Assembly: GCA_018266255.1 (NCBI GenBank)
Contig: JAFEAT010000011.1
Coordinates: 402,635 to 466,634 of the forward strand
DNA length: 64,000 nt
Reading direction: 5' to 3'
Origin: Cyanobacteria bacterium SZAS-4
Lineage (GTDB): Bacteria > Cyanobacteriota > Vampirovibrionia > Obscuribacterales > Obscuribacteraceae
Each line of letters begins with the position of its first letter. Position 1 is the stretch's first letter. The position numbers and the translations under genes are program-made. Positions 51,358 through 60,153 of this stretch are shown one piece after another. Under the pieces are notes generated by a model. That model ran no database searches, was not told the DNA's origin, and was given only the letters and a program-made list of their open reading frames with translations.

Positions 51358-53598
51358 CTAATTCTTTTCTGACTCCGCAACGAGGCTGAGCAACGTCCCT
51401 GTATAGTTTAAAAGACTCTTTTGGCGCTCCGTCAATTCTGCTTCCCTCACAAGACGTTTCGTACGTTTATGCAACTTTTCGATGCCGTAAAATTTTTCAA
51501 ACCAGTCATATGCCCACTTAATATTCGTGTCTCCGAGCGACATCCGTAAAGAGCTCACTTCAGACATGCCTGCCGCAAACTTATCGTCAATCACAGTCCC
51601 TAAGTGTAGTTCTAGGAGCACCCAAAAATCTTCGTCCGTTTTGGTTAGATCGAGTACTGCCGCTCGAATTTTCCGGGTGCTCCTCGGCTGCACTATTCCC
51701 CACGAAAAAATCATTGCCAAAAATGATGGATGAACTGGCAAAGGCGTGTCTACCACAAACTTTTCATAATTTTTTGCGACGACTTTCGCAAGCCTCTTAA
51801 ACGCGTCTTCAGGAAATAGGTTATCGTTAAATTGTTGATGGAATCTGCGCATCAAAATGAGACTAGACAATGGTGCCGAACCGCTCGCAAAAGCTTTTAA
51901 AAGTGCTTGCAGTCGAGTGTCTGGTTGCAATAGCGCGACGTATCGTGCGATCATCGACGTAGCAAGTGAATAGTCTTTCTGGTCTTCTGTGAAGGTAAGA
52001 ATGGCTTCCACAAAGCCGGCAGGATCTTCTAGGGATACCCGTTTCAGATTCATGTCCAGTTTGCTAAGAATAAGAGCCGATGCATGGAAATCTACCAATT
52101 TGCGCAGTTCCAAAAATAACGCAGGTCCATCTCCAGTGTTCTTCAGAAGTTCTTCGATGGAGGCTTGGCTTATATCGTTATTCGGAACTCTATACAGAAA
52201 ATATCTATCGAATGATAATTCGTCGCAGATTCTCAACTCTGACGCCATCAATAAGTCGTCATCTGGGCTCCACGGTGTGTAATCGTATAGCCAAGCGGTG
52301 TGCCTAAATAGTTCGAAAAATAAATTTTTGCAACTGCCTTTGGTCTCACCTTCCAATTTTGCAAATACAGTTTCGAGTTTTTCCTTAAGCTGCATCTTTC
52401 CATTCCTATCGTTTCGCGCAATCTTGTATTTGATTGCCACATCGAAAATTATGGACTTAGATTCGTGCAACGTCTCATAAAATTCCGGTTGACACAGCCG
52501 CAGGACTTCTAGCGCAATCAAATCAATCGGGTTAATTTCGTTCGCTTCACTTCCTCGAAACAAATTTAGGTTGAACTTTAACGCATTGACATACCTGTTG
52601 ATTGTCCGGGGTGTTTTAAAAAACGGACGAATTAGAGGAAATAATTTTTCCCATCTTTTCTTATCAAAGTCTTTTTGCCAGGTCCGTTCGATAAGCTTCT
52701 GAACGTCAGTTTCCAGCTTCTGATGAAGATCGTCATATGCTGGAAAGGGAATGTGAAAGCTCACTTGAACGAGCTTTTCCAGGTAGTCTCTTCCTTCATA
52801 CGCTTCAGTTTTCAATGCTTTTTCGACAACTTCGCGTTCGCAACAAACCAAGTAGAGTACATTTGGGAAATCAGCATTTACCTTAACTAATTGAAAAAGC
52901 AGGTTCATCGCCTTCGGGGTCAGCCTGTCGATGTCATCTAAAATTACCAGAACTGGCTTCTCGAGATTTTTAAGAATTTCGTGCAAACCTTCTTTTATAT
53001 CAACGATGGTGCGCCCTGAGGTGTTTTTCTCTAGCTCTTCAGCGGATTTGACCGCCGCATCCATAGCAGCAACGCCACTGTCTAAAACGCCCTTAATTAG
53101 CGGAGCGGCTGCCACTATAAACGGTGCAATTGCTGGAAGGAATATAGCTGCCATTCCAGCCGCAACAACGCTAACTGGCGAAGCTACTTTCAATGTGGTC
53201 ACATAGTATTTAAATTCTTTGGAAAACTGCGTTCGTTCGGCTGTCGGGACGGCTGACTGCAAAAGAATTTCCAAATCCCTAAAGAATGCGTTGAAGAGTT
53301 CTTCTTCTGTGCTAAAGAGCCATGGCTGGAAATCGAGTACCTTCACTGGCTCTTGCTGCTCGCGGAGCAATTCTAGGCACAGATTTTTAATGCTACTCTT
53401 TCCGCTTCCCCAAGGTCCAAAGAGCGCTATCACAAAGCCTTCATTGCTGGACCATTCAGAGATAGCCGTCGCAAGATTTTTTGCAAAGTTAATGCGACCA
53501 AGCCAATCCTGCTTGCCCGTAGTTATGGGTTTATCTGCTGAAAAGAGCGGAACCGCCTTCCCGTCCGATTCTTTTCTGACAGACACTTCTTGGCTCAT
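51358..53598 (-). CDS. KAP-family P-loop NTPase
   Basis: The 746-residue product starts at 53598, where AGGGG lies 8 bases upstream of MSQEVSVRK; the frame is open 17 codons further without a site. Walker A is FGPWGSGKSS (60-69), followed by FQPWLFST, an inserted hydrophobic pair of helices typical of KAP proteins (VSVVAAGMAAIFLPAIAP, ~140-165), and Walker B LVILDDIDRL near 230. KAP NTPases are membrane-associated STAND-like ATPases found in bacterial defence systems and in eukaryotic receptors. The long helical C-terminus (LLFQLVKVNADFP onward to 746) would be the sensor part. It is the first gene of the operon with the HEPN-like protein. Confidence 0.9.
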   Translation of the reverse strand: MSQEVSVRKESDGKAVPLFSADKPITTGKQDWLGRINFAKNLATAISEWSSNEGFVIALFGPWGSGKSSIKNLCLELLREQQEPVKVLDFQPWLFSTEEELFNAFFRDLEILLQSAVPTAERTQFSKEFKYYVTTLKVASPVSVVAAGMAAIFLPAIAPFIVAAAPLIKGVLDSGVAAMDAAVKSAEELEKNTSGRTIVDIKEGLHEILKNLEKPVLVILDDIDRLTPKAMNLLFQLVKVNADFPNVLYLVCCEREVVEKALKTEAYEGRDYLEKLVQVSFHIPFPAYDDLHQKLETDVQKLIERTWQKDFDKKRWEKLFPLIRPFFKTPRTINRYVNALKFNLNLFRGSEANEINPIDLIALEVLRLCQPEFYETLHESKSIIFDVAIKYKIARNDRNGKMQLKEKLETVFAKLEGETKGSCKNLFFELFRHTAWLYDYTPWSPDDDLLMASELRICDELSFDRYFLYRVPNNDISQASIEELLKNTGDGPALFLELRKLVDFHASALILSKLDMNLKRVSLEDPAGFVEAILTFTEDQKDYSLATSMIARYVALLQPDTRLQALLKAFASGSAPLSSLILMRRFHQQFNDNLFPEDAFKRLAKVVAKNYEKFVVDTPLPVHPSFLAMIFSWGIVQPRSTRKIRAAVLDLTKTDEDFWVLLELHLGTVIDDKFAAGMSEVSSLRMSLGDTNIKWAYDWFEKFYGIEKLHKRTKRLVREAELTERQKSLLNYTGTLLSLVAESEKN

Positions 53599-53673
53599 TG
53601 CAAAAACCCCTTGTGGAACCTGTGACACCATGAGCTGAAAGCCATCCAAAACTACATCGGCGAAATTTTATCA

Positions 53674-54150
53674 CTATACCGCAGATGCGCCGAAGAAAAG
53701 AACCCACGACACTCTATTCTTCTTGCAAGGGTCACACTCAGGCATGTACAACGGTAAAACTGCGGATCGAGCAAACACAACTGGATTATAAACAGTCACA
53801 CGAAAATTTATTTCGGTCGAGTATCAACGCAGCTTCCACCAACTCCTTTTGGTAATCGGCTGGATCGATCCACAACGAATCAAGATTAGCCCTGGTAAAC
53901 CCAGTCATCTATTCCCATAAGCGCAACATGTCCCGAACAATAAATTTCGTGCGATAAACCGAGCCAGCTATACCAATCTGGCGTGTGTTTGTTGATGGAT
54001 CACTACACGAAATTCAACCCGAACAGCGTGTGCTTTCAGCTGAAGGATGCCGCAAATAGTTTCATCAAAGGCACCACCTAATTGCACGACATAATCATGG
54101 ATGTTCGATATGTCCGAGTGAATTGGAATACCAACCATCAAATCAGGATG
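53674..54150 (-). pseudogene. hxsC: Relic of hxsC, radical-SAM maturase of the His-Xaa-Ser peptide system
   Basis: Reading leftward, the translation gives HPDLMVGIPIHSD, HDYVVQLGGAFDETICGIL and FRVVIHQQTHARLV, then TAG (53968-53970), LARFIARNLLF, a frameshift to GHVALMG, another to MTGFTRANLDSLWIDPADYQ, and a last to VTVYNPVVFARSAV and LPLYMPECDPCKK ending WVLFFGAS. In order these match what I recall of the C-terminal two-thirds of HxsC, including the Cys pair near the end. At least one stop and three frameshifts, and no N-terminal radical-SAM CxxxCxxC part (the next gene ends 56 bases away), show it is dead. It documents a lost RiPP modification system. Confidence 0.7.
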
Positions 54151-54206
54151 GCAATTTGACTAACTTTCCGAGCGAAGAAAGGCTAAGCATCACCTAGCTG
54201 TTGTCG

Positions 54207-55667
54207 TCATTCGAAGTCAGCGGTAAAATCGTCTAAATTCTCGGAATCGGTTTCGTCGTCTTCTAGTTCTATCTCATGCCTGGAAGTCAAATCAATCATC
54301 TCGGCCTGGGCTGCTGTTAAATGTCCATCTCGGGGAAACACTTCTCCAACCTGTTCCAACAGTTCAGAAGCTTTCAAAAAGGTATCATCAAAAATTGTGT
54401 TCAACCACAACCCATCGTCGCGCGCTACCACTACTAAATTTTGATATTGTTTCGAATTGGGAAAAGTTCTTACCGTCCTTGAGGGTCTGTCCGAAAGAGT
54501 GACGCTTTCACCATTATCATTAATGACTAAGAGCTCTCCAAAACATTCGACAACGACTGCCGTTCTCTTCTTCCGCTTTTTCAACAGATGCATCCCGTAC
54601 TCAACACTTGCTGTTTTACATACACCACTTGCACGAATACCGGCAAGCTTGATCGTGCTCTGAAGAGTCGGTTCGCCTGTTTCGTCTGAATACCTCATTC
54701 TTGCACTGTAAAAGTCACCATCGACAGTGTGAATGTAAAATGTTTGATCCGCATTGAATACATGATCGATCAAATCATGCTCTACATCTGGGGTTCTTGG
54801 ACGATCTGTACTTCTCGGCAAATCCCACAGTGAAGTCGAACTTTTAAACCCCTGCAATAAAGCAGACTGTCCCTCAAGTTTGTATTCTGGCTTACTGTCA
54901 TGTTCCGTAGTCAGCAACGTGAGTGTGGTTGAATCACTATAGTTCACTATGTCAAAATTGCACCAGTCAGATTTGAACGACATTCCTGCCTGCTCTTGCG
55001 GCTGAAAACGTTTAAACAATCTCCTATCACCCGGCGATGACGATGGAATCAAATCATCGTCATCGAGCAGCTCCACGTTGTCTTGCTGTTCGCTTTTACG
55101 AAGTTGGAATTCGTCCAGCGCACAAAGAAATCCATCGGAACCACAAGAGATGTTGACTGTTCCATATTTGGCACTGGTATGCGTACTATGCCCATCGTGC
55201 CGACGTTCAAGAGCTCCGTCAAGTTGTGGTATTTGTGATTTCCAGTCGGCAAAGTCCTGATGATAGAAACCATCTTCGGTGGCTATATAGAGCCGTCCAT
55301 TGTAAATGTTCAGATCCAAAGGGTAGTGATAACTACGTGGTGTTAAGTCAATTCGACATAATTCTATCGATTCTGTCGTGCACTCAATATTCTGTTCTGC
55401 AAGTGCGTTGGAGGCCGCCAGGAGAGCCGCAGCTATCCTGGGGCTGCGAACAAAAAGTCGATATTTTGGATCGCTCATCCAATTATTGCGAGCAAACAGC
55501 AAATCTGGCATTGGTATCGAACTTGGTACTTGCGCTTCGGCAAAAGTTGCGATTTTGTCCATACTTAAAACATGGATCGACGTGTCGGCTGCTATCGCCA
55601 GCAACCGACCTCGGTAAGCAAACGCATCGATAAAGTCGCCCGGTATGAACACCTGGAAGATCTTCAT
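54207..55667 (-). CDS. Possible beta-propeller-like protein, coupled second gene
   Basis: The start at 55667 is fixed by an ATGA overlap with the stop of the upstream gene (55664). The frame is open for 45 codons further, overlapping that gene. The 486-residue product is soluble with repeated beta-strand blocks: GDFIDAFAYRGRLLAIAADT, YPLDLNIYNGRLYIATEDGF, YGTVNISCGSDGFLCALDEF, VVVECFGELLVINDNGESV, QNLVVVARDDGLWLN. Repeats of the type x-L-Y/L-I-A-T-x-D-G suit a beta-propeller. The C-terminus is acidic (EIELEDDETDSENLDDFTAD). Function is not known; beta-propellers of this style occur in conflict systems with AAA+ ATPases. Confidence 0.6.
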   Translation of the reverse strand: MKIFQVFIPGDFIDAFAYRGRLLAIAADTSIHVLSMDKIATFAEAQVPSSIPMPDLLFARNNWMSDPKYRLFVRSPRIAAALLAASNALAEQNIECTTESIELCRIDLTPRSYHYPLDLNIYNGRLYIATEDGFYHQDFADWKSQIPQLDGALERRHDGHSTHTSAKYGTVNISCGSDGFLCALDEFQLRKSEQQDNVELLDDDDLIPSSSPGDRRLFKRFQPQEQAGMSFKSDWCNFDIVNYSDSTTLTLLTTEHDSKPEYKLEGQSALLQGFKSSTSLWDLPRSTDRPRTPDVEHDLIDHVFNADQTFYIHTVDGDFYSARMRYSDETGEPTLQSTIKLAGIRASGVCKTASVEYGMHLLKKRKKRTAVVVECFGELLVINDNGESVTLSDRPSRTVRTFPNSKQYQNLVVVARDDGLWLNTIFDDTFLKASELLEQVGEVFPRDGHLTAAQAEMIDLTSRHEIELEDDETDSENLDDFTADFE

Positions 55668-56146
55668 ACGTCGCCTCGCAACAGCTTGAGTCCAAATTCC
55701 TTCGACACAAAATTGCCGGATATCCACCGCAGGATCAATTCCTTGCCAGGTAAGTTTGCATTTGGCCGCCCCGAATCTTTCTTTACTGGATGCCCGTGCC
55801 AATCATCTGTGGCATTTTGCGGTGTCCAGAATTTTGCCAGGCGCTCCCCATGCTCTCCTAGTTCTGTGGCTCCGGTGAAGTCGCCAAAACCCCAGCTATT
55901 CTCTGTCTGGTCGCAATGAAAACCTTCTTCGTCACATGTTCTGAAAATTGCGTATTCACCCTGCCTGTCAATGGAATCTAGCCACATTCCCTTGTGCCGC
56001 CGATTACCACGCCCTCTGTGTCTATCTACGGAGATATAGATTCGATCGTTCGTTGTCGGACCGAATCTTAAACCGTCAGCGACCCGTTGCCCATTCGCTG
56101 GTAACGGTTGGAGACGGTTCGCCCTGTTTGGCAAAGGTGGAGGCAT
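55664..56146 (-). CDS. Hypothetical protein, first gene of a coupled pair
   Basis: The 160-residue product starts at ATG 56146; no strong ribosome site. A basic Pro-rich start (PPPLPNRANRLQPLP) leads to a beta-rich centre (DRIYISVDRHRGRGNRRH, MWLDSIDRQGEYAIFRTCDE) and WHGHPVKKDSGRPNANLPGK. The last part (ELILRWISGNFVSKEFGLKLL) is a helix. Its stop overlaps the start of the next gene by ATGA, so the pair is translationally coupled and the products probably act together. I do not recognise the family. Confidence 0.65.
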   Translation of the reverse strand: MPPPLPNRANRLQPLPANGQRVADGLRFGPTTNDRIYISVDRHRGRGNRRHKGMWLDSIDRQGEYAIFRTCDEEGFHCDQTENSWGFGDFTGATELGEHGERLAKFWTPQNATDDWHGHPVKKDSGRPNANLPGKELILRWISGNFVSKEFGLKLLRGDV

Positions 56147-56322
56147 AAGAACTACCGCTTGAAAAAAACAGAGTGTTAGAAGTGGTGCCGATGAAAATAG
56201 ACAACTCGCGAGTATTCAATCCCCGTCAGTTCTCCATAGTGTATAGCCTTTTTTGCAATAGTCACTAATATTTTGCACCTTTACTAGTCCCTTAATCTGG
56301 TTGTAGCAGCCGATGCTCAGTT

Positions 56323-57186
56323 TCAGCATGATAGAATTTGATCACAGAAGTACGGTCTTTCCCCTGGCAGCCAACGATCACCGTTTAGCACTTCTACAGG
56401 ATCTACTATTCGGCAGCATCCATCAACGTTTACGAAGCAATTAGTTGAGTAAAGCCAGCACGTGTCAAACGCTTTTTGCGACTTAAACAGATCCATTAAA
56501 TCATTGGCCATCGGCTTGGGGTCAAGGTCTCCGAACGACGTTCCTTTGTAAAGGGAAAAGTCGTAGTGTACGAGCAAATGGAGTTGGTGCAGACCAAGCT
56601 CGGTTTTTCGCGTCGCATATGCTGTTTTCTGAAGTTTCCTCACGATTGTTTCTAGCATGGAGTTTCGCGCTGCTAAAGTGGACGAAATTTTTCGACCCGC
56701 AAGTGTAGGTACGGCATTCAAAGATGATTGTCCAAATTCGTAAATTGCAAAGATTTCCCTGACATGCGTTGCTAACAACGGGTAATTGTTAGAAAGTTCG
56801 ATTTCTGAAATGCAAAAAGTAGTTGGTTTCTTCCCAGAATTTCTTTGCTTCGCCAACTCTGATTGGATTGCGGCTGCAAATTCGCTTTGAAGATTACGAC
56901 GTTTCCTTTTGTCAAAATCGTAATTTTTTATAGAAAGCCGAATAGACCAGTTAGTGCAATTGACAGACCCCTCCAGCAACTTTCGCCAATTTTGTGCTGT
57001 GCCAAAGTATCGTTCATCAATCCAGTCCGTTAGTTCAACTCCAATACGTTCGCCGCGCATCGTGGTTGCGATTATATCCGGGCTAACATTTAATCCCTGA
57101 TGCTCGTAGCTCCTAATGGACTCTCCTGCAAATAAAGGAGCCCACTGAAGAAACTGTTCAAAGATTTTTCGGTCTCTTTCTTCCAA
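56323..57186 (-). CDS. Possible PD-(D/E)xK nuclease-like protein
   Basis: The 287-residue product starts at TTG 57186, with GGAG about 10 bases upstream; the next in-frame methionine is not better placed. Near the N-terminus SPDIIATTMRGERIGVELTDW carries D37, E51 and T53. The arrangement PDI-x(n)-GVELT recalls PD-(D/E)xK nuclease cores, though I do not see a clean Lys partner. The middle has helical HVREIFAIYEFGQSSL and the end has WLYSTNCFVNVDGC. It is not linked to a methylase here. It could also be a non-nuclease relative. Confidence 0.5.
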   Translation of the reverse strand: MEERDRKIFEQFLQWAPLFAGESIRSYEHQGLNVSPDIIATTMRGERIGVELTDWIDERYFGTAQNWRKLLEGSVNCTNWSIRLSIKNYDFDKRKRRNLQSEFAAAIQSELAKQRNSGKKPTTFCISEIELSNNYPLLATHVREIFAIYEFGQSSLNAVPTLAGRKISSTLAARNSMLETIVRKLQKTAYATRKTELGLHQLHLLVHYDFSLYKGTSFGDLDPKPMANDLMDLFKSQKAFDTCWLYSTNCFVNVDGCCRIVDPVEVLNGDRWLPGERPYFCDQILSC

Positions 57187-57230
57187 TTGTTATTTACTCC
57201 ATCGATTGAAGAATAAAATACTAATTGAGA

Positions 57231-57911
57231 TCACGGACGAACCCATCCCGGCTTACCCGTAAATGGATTGACATTACCGGCGGTGCTCCAATTATTGCTC
57301 AGCGAATCGTCCCCATTCGTTTGATAATGACCAGGCACGAACACTCCGTTCTTAGTGTGGTACGGTTGAACCCAATGATAATTCGCACTTACACCGCCAC
57401 CATAATTGTCATTCGCACTTAACCGCAGTAATCCATAAATAGCCAACCCAGTCAATCCAATTAAAGCCGCGGCGACTGCTACATCCCCAACTTTTTGCAT
57501 GTCCGGACCAAAGTCATGTTTGCTTTTGAAAGTTGCACAAACAATCAAAGTCTTTTGACCAGGTGGAAGCGGTGGAAAATCACCGCACTGAGTTACTGCA
57601 AACACCGCTCGCTCGGTCAACGGATTCGGATCTAACGTTCGCGGAAAAACATTGAGCAATTCGCCATTTGCACCCAGTGCGAAAATCAATTGAACTTCTT
57701 TGCCATTATGCGGATCAACTTTGTCCCAAATAACCTCTACCTGTTTACGCGCTGCAATGCAGTAAGGCTTAAGCTGCGCATGCAAAAGCGGATTCGAGTT
57801 TTCACTACTGAATAGAACATCCCGAGCCAAAGTAGCGGGACACGCTAATAATGTAACCAAAAATGCAATCAAAACGACACGAAAGTCCCTCAACTCTGCG
57901 CCCCCATGCAA
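57231..57911 (-). CDS. Secreted TonB-C-like protein with NNWST motif
   Basis: The 226-residue product starts at TTG 57911, just 3 bases after the stop of the 57915 gene; another TTG at codon 7 is possible. An N-terminal signal (VVLIAFLVTLLACPATLA) precedes a TonB C-terminal-like domain (VEVIWDKVDPHNGKEVQLIF, DPNPLTERAVFAV). A transmembrane helix (VAVAAALIGLTGLAIYGLLRL) follows, then the tail GDDSLSNNWSTAGNVNPFTG, sharing NNWST-x-GNVNP-x-TG with its operon neighbour. TonB-C modules usually transmit force or bind envelope partners. The shared motif suggests both proteins dock on the same envelope structure. Confidence 0.65.
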   Translation of the reverse strand: MHGGAELRDFRVVLIAFLVTLLACPATLARDVLFSSENSNPLLHAQLKPYCIAARKQVEVIWDKVDPHNGKEVQLIFALGANGELLNVFPRTLDPNPLTERAVFAVTQCGDFPPLPPGQKTLIVCATFKSKHDFGPDMQKVGDVAVAAALIGLTGLAIYGLLRLSANDNYGGGVSANYHWVQPYHTKNGVFVPGHYQTNGDDSLSNNWSTAGNVNPFTGKPGWVRP

Positions 57912-57914
57912 AAG

Positions 57915-58703
57915 TTACTTCCCGCCACCGCCCTCCAGATTCAACAATTCCCCAAGACTCATCGCGTGCCAATCAACACTCTTGCCGCCTGCCTGGAGTC
58001 TCTTAGACGCATCTATACGCGCCTGAATATCCAGCAATTCCGCAAGCGACTTATGCTGCCACGGAACATCTTCACCGATTCTTTGAAGTCTATTGCTAAC
58101 GCCAACGCGAGCCTCTAAATCTTGCAACTGCGCCAAACTGTGTTTCTGCCAATCAACATTCAAACCTAATTTCATCAACCGCCCAGCGATGATCATCCGA
58201 TCGCCTGCATCACTGCTGATACCAGAACCATCACCAACAGCAGATCCCACGGTCGACGGCGTATTCAAAGCGCCCACGTTAGACGAACTGGAAGGCACCC
58301 GATACCCCGACCCACTGAACGGTGTAGACCCCGAATAATTCCCAATCGAACTTCCAGCGGACTGCGAATAATTCCCCAATCCACCGCCAGAGTAATTACC
58401 TGAAAATGGAGCCGACAACGACTGCGGATATCCAGTCCCAAGCCCAGCTCCGGACCCACCAGAAAAATCTAATCCGGTCGATGAACCAAAATCCCGAGTC
58501 CCCATCTGCCCGGTATAAGGATTCACGTTCCCGCGCGTGCTCCAGTTGTTGGAAACATCGCCATCAGGCGCACTGCGATAATGCGGCTGCACATAAGTGC
58601 CATTTTTCCGATAATAGCCACTAACGTAAGTATCTTTAGCAAAAGCCGCATCAACAGTGCCAATAAGAACAAACGCAAGAATCCATAAACGAAGTATCGA
58701 CAT
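57915..58703 (-). CDS. Secreted Gly/Ser-rich protein with NNWST motif
   Basis: The 262-residue product starts at ATG 58703 with AAGGAAAG upstream. The signal peptide is LRLWILAFVLIGTVDAAFA. After cleavage comes SGYYRKNGTYVQPHYRSAP then DVSNNWSTRGNVNPYTG, the same motif as in the 57231 product. The middle is low-complexity Gly/Ser (GNYSGGGLGNYSQSAGSSIG). The C-terminus holds three copies of a ~27-residue repeat: DWQKHSLAQLQDLEARV, PWQHKSLAELLDIQARI, DWHAMSLGELLNLEG. It is probably exported to the cell surface or matrix. The paralogous motif in both proteins makes them a functional pair. Confidence 0.7.
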   Translation of the reverse strand: MSILRLWILAFVLIGTVDAAFAKDTYVSGYYRKNGTYVQPHYRSAPDGDVSNNWSTRGNVNPYTGQMGTRDFGSSTGLDFSGGSGAGLGTGYPQSLSAPFSGNYSGGGLGNYSQSAGSSIGNYSGSTPFSGSGYRVPSSSSNVGALNTPSTVGSAVGDGSGISSDAGDRMIIAGRLMKLGLNVDWQKHSLAQLQDLEARVGVSNRLQRIGEDVPWQHKSLAELLDIQARIDASKRLQAGGKSVDWHAMSLGELLNLEGGGGK

Positions 58704-58818
58704 GCTCTTTCCTTGATCTTAAAAAACACATGGATACCGTTTTTTACCTCTATTCCCCGAAGCAACCACTCGAACAACAGACGCTTATATCCGACAACAA
58801 ACTCAAGTTGCAGAGAAA

Positions 58819-60138
58819 CTAAAACCCGGAATCGTCAATATGCCCTTGAGTGGCTTTCTCCAGTGCTGCTTGCCCGGCTAGACGGACAGCAACATCGTCA
58901 TCTTTATCCAACGATTGCAGAAAACCTTTTGTTTTTCCCTCAGAAACCTTATATCCAATAACCAAACAAGACACCGCTCGTGCTTGATCGTGTTGCTTGG
59001 CAAAAACCAGCCCAAGATCTCCCCACGCAACTGCCCGCTTGGGGGCCAGATAGATAGACTGGTAAAGGTTTTTCTTGGCGCTGTCCAAGTTGCCTGCGAA
59101 AGTTTGAGCAAATCCCAAATTGCTTAACAACTTGGGGTCAGAACCGTCAACTTGGACTGCTTGAGCAAAGTAATCGGCGGCTTCCGCATAACGCTTAGCC
59201 TTCAACGCACTAAGTCCTGATTTGTTTATGGCTGTAGCTTGGTCATTATTGTGTTCTTGAGATGTCTCCGCTGAACCTGCCGTAAGTTTTTCCAATAAAA
59301 AGCTGATTGGAGTACCGTTCGCTCGTGACTCTAAATTCACGGTCTCATCAACTTTGCTGATTACTTCGTTGGACAAATCAACTGCCATATTTTGATAGAG
59401 CAGGTTGGAAGATTTTTGAGTCGCAGGCTGTGCGCTCTCGTTACTTTCGTTTTCGGGTACAAATGTGCCTTTACCTAATGAACTATCTGCAGATTCGGAG
59501 TCTGCTGGTTGTGCTGCGTACCTGGTTTGGGATAGCAAAGAAGTGTCCGGCGCTGGAGCTATCGTATCTTCAGATTGCTGAGCGGCACCTTGATCAGTTA
59601 CTGCGCTATTCGATTCAACATTCTTGTCGGAATTTGATGCGGTTCGCGGTGCGGTTGTACCGTCAGTTTTTTGGAAACTTTGCGACCAGAGAAAAGCAGA
59701 TCTGAGCAGCGCACCGCCTGCACTCAACGTTGCCAGCATAAAAATGACTGTACTTACTTTGGCAAAGATGTTCGACTTTGGCTTGAAATTATTTTCTATT
59801 TGCGGACGTTCAGTGAATTGCCGTGCAACCGCAGGTTCGTAAGTTTTAGCGCTCTTAGTTGAATCCCTGAACGGTGTTTTTAGGCTACGTTGCTCTACAG
59901 CCGCACCCGACCTTGTACGCTCAAAGCTTTCCGTCACTTCCCAGGCTAAATCACAAAGATCGACTACCGACAGTTGCAACAAGTCTTTCATTTCATCTGG
60001 ACTAATCGAATCCAAAAACGTAATTACTCGACGAGCATCTTCTACATCCACAAGCACACCTTCGACAGCGGTCCTTTCGCCACTATTCGAAATCGATTTG
60101 AATGTTTCAAAACTCTGTTTGCGCAATGGTTTTACCAA
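58819..60138 (-). CDS. Membrane-anchored TPR protein
   Basis: The 439-residue product starts at TTG 60138, 12 bases after the stop of the AAA+ gene; no ATG with a site exists nearby. A cytoplasmic N-terminus with a helical segment (DEMKDLLQLSVVDLCDLAWE) is followed by one transmembrane helix (VSTVIFMLATLSAGGALLRS) near residue 140. Then come a Ser/Gln/Glu-rich linker and TPR repeats at the C-terminus (KRYAEAADYFAQAVQVDGSD, DSAKKNLYQSIYLAPKRAV, DQARAVSCLVIGYKV). It may link the AAA+ ATPase to the cell envelope. The pair is probably one operon. Confidence 0.7.
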   Translation of the reverse strand: MVKPLRKQSFETFKSISNSGERTAVEGVLVDVEDARRVITFLDSISPDEMKDLLQLSVVDLCDLAWEVTESFERTRSGAAVEQRSLKTPFRDSTKSAKTYEPAVARQFTERPQIENNFKPKSNIFAKVSTVIFMLATLSAGGALLRSAFLWSQSFQKTDGTTAPRTASNSDKNVESNSAVTDQGAAQQSEDTIAPAPDTSLLSQTRYAAQPADSESADSSLGKGTFVPENESNESAQPATQKSSNLLYQNMAVDLSNEVISKVDETVNLESRANGTPISFLLEKLTAGSAETSQEHNNDQATAINKSGLSALKAKRYAEAADYFAQAVQVDGSDPKLLSNLGFAQTFAGNLDSAKKNLYQSIYLAPKRAVAWGDLGLVFAKQHDQARAVSCLVIGYKVSEGKTKGFLQSLDKDDDVAVRLAGQAALEKATQGHIDDSGF

Positions 60139-60153
60139 TCGAGAACTCTAGTG

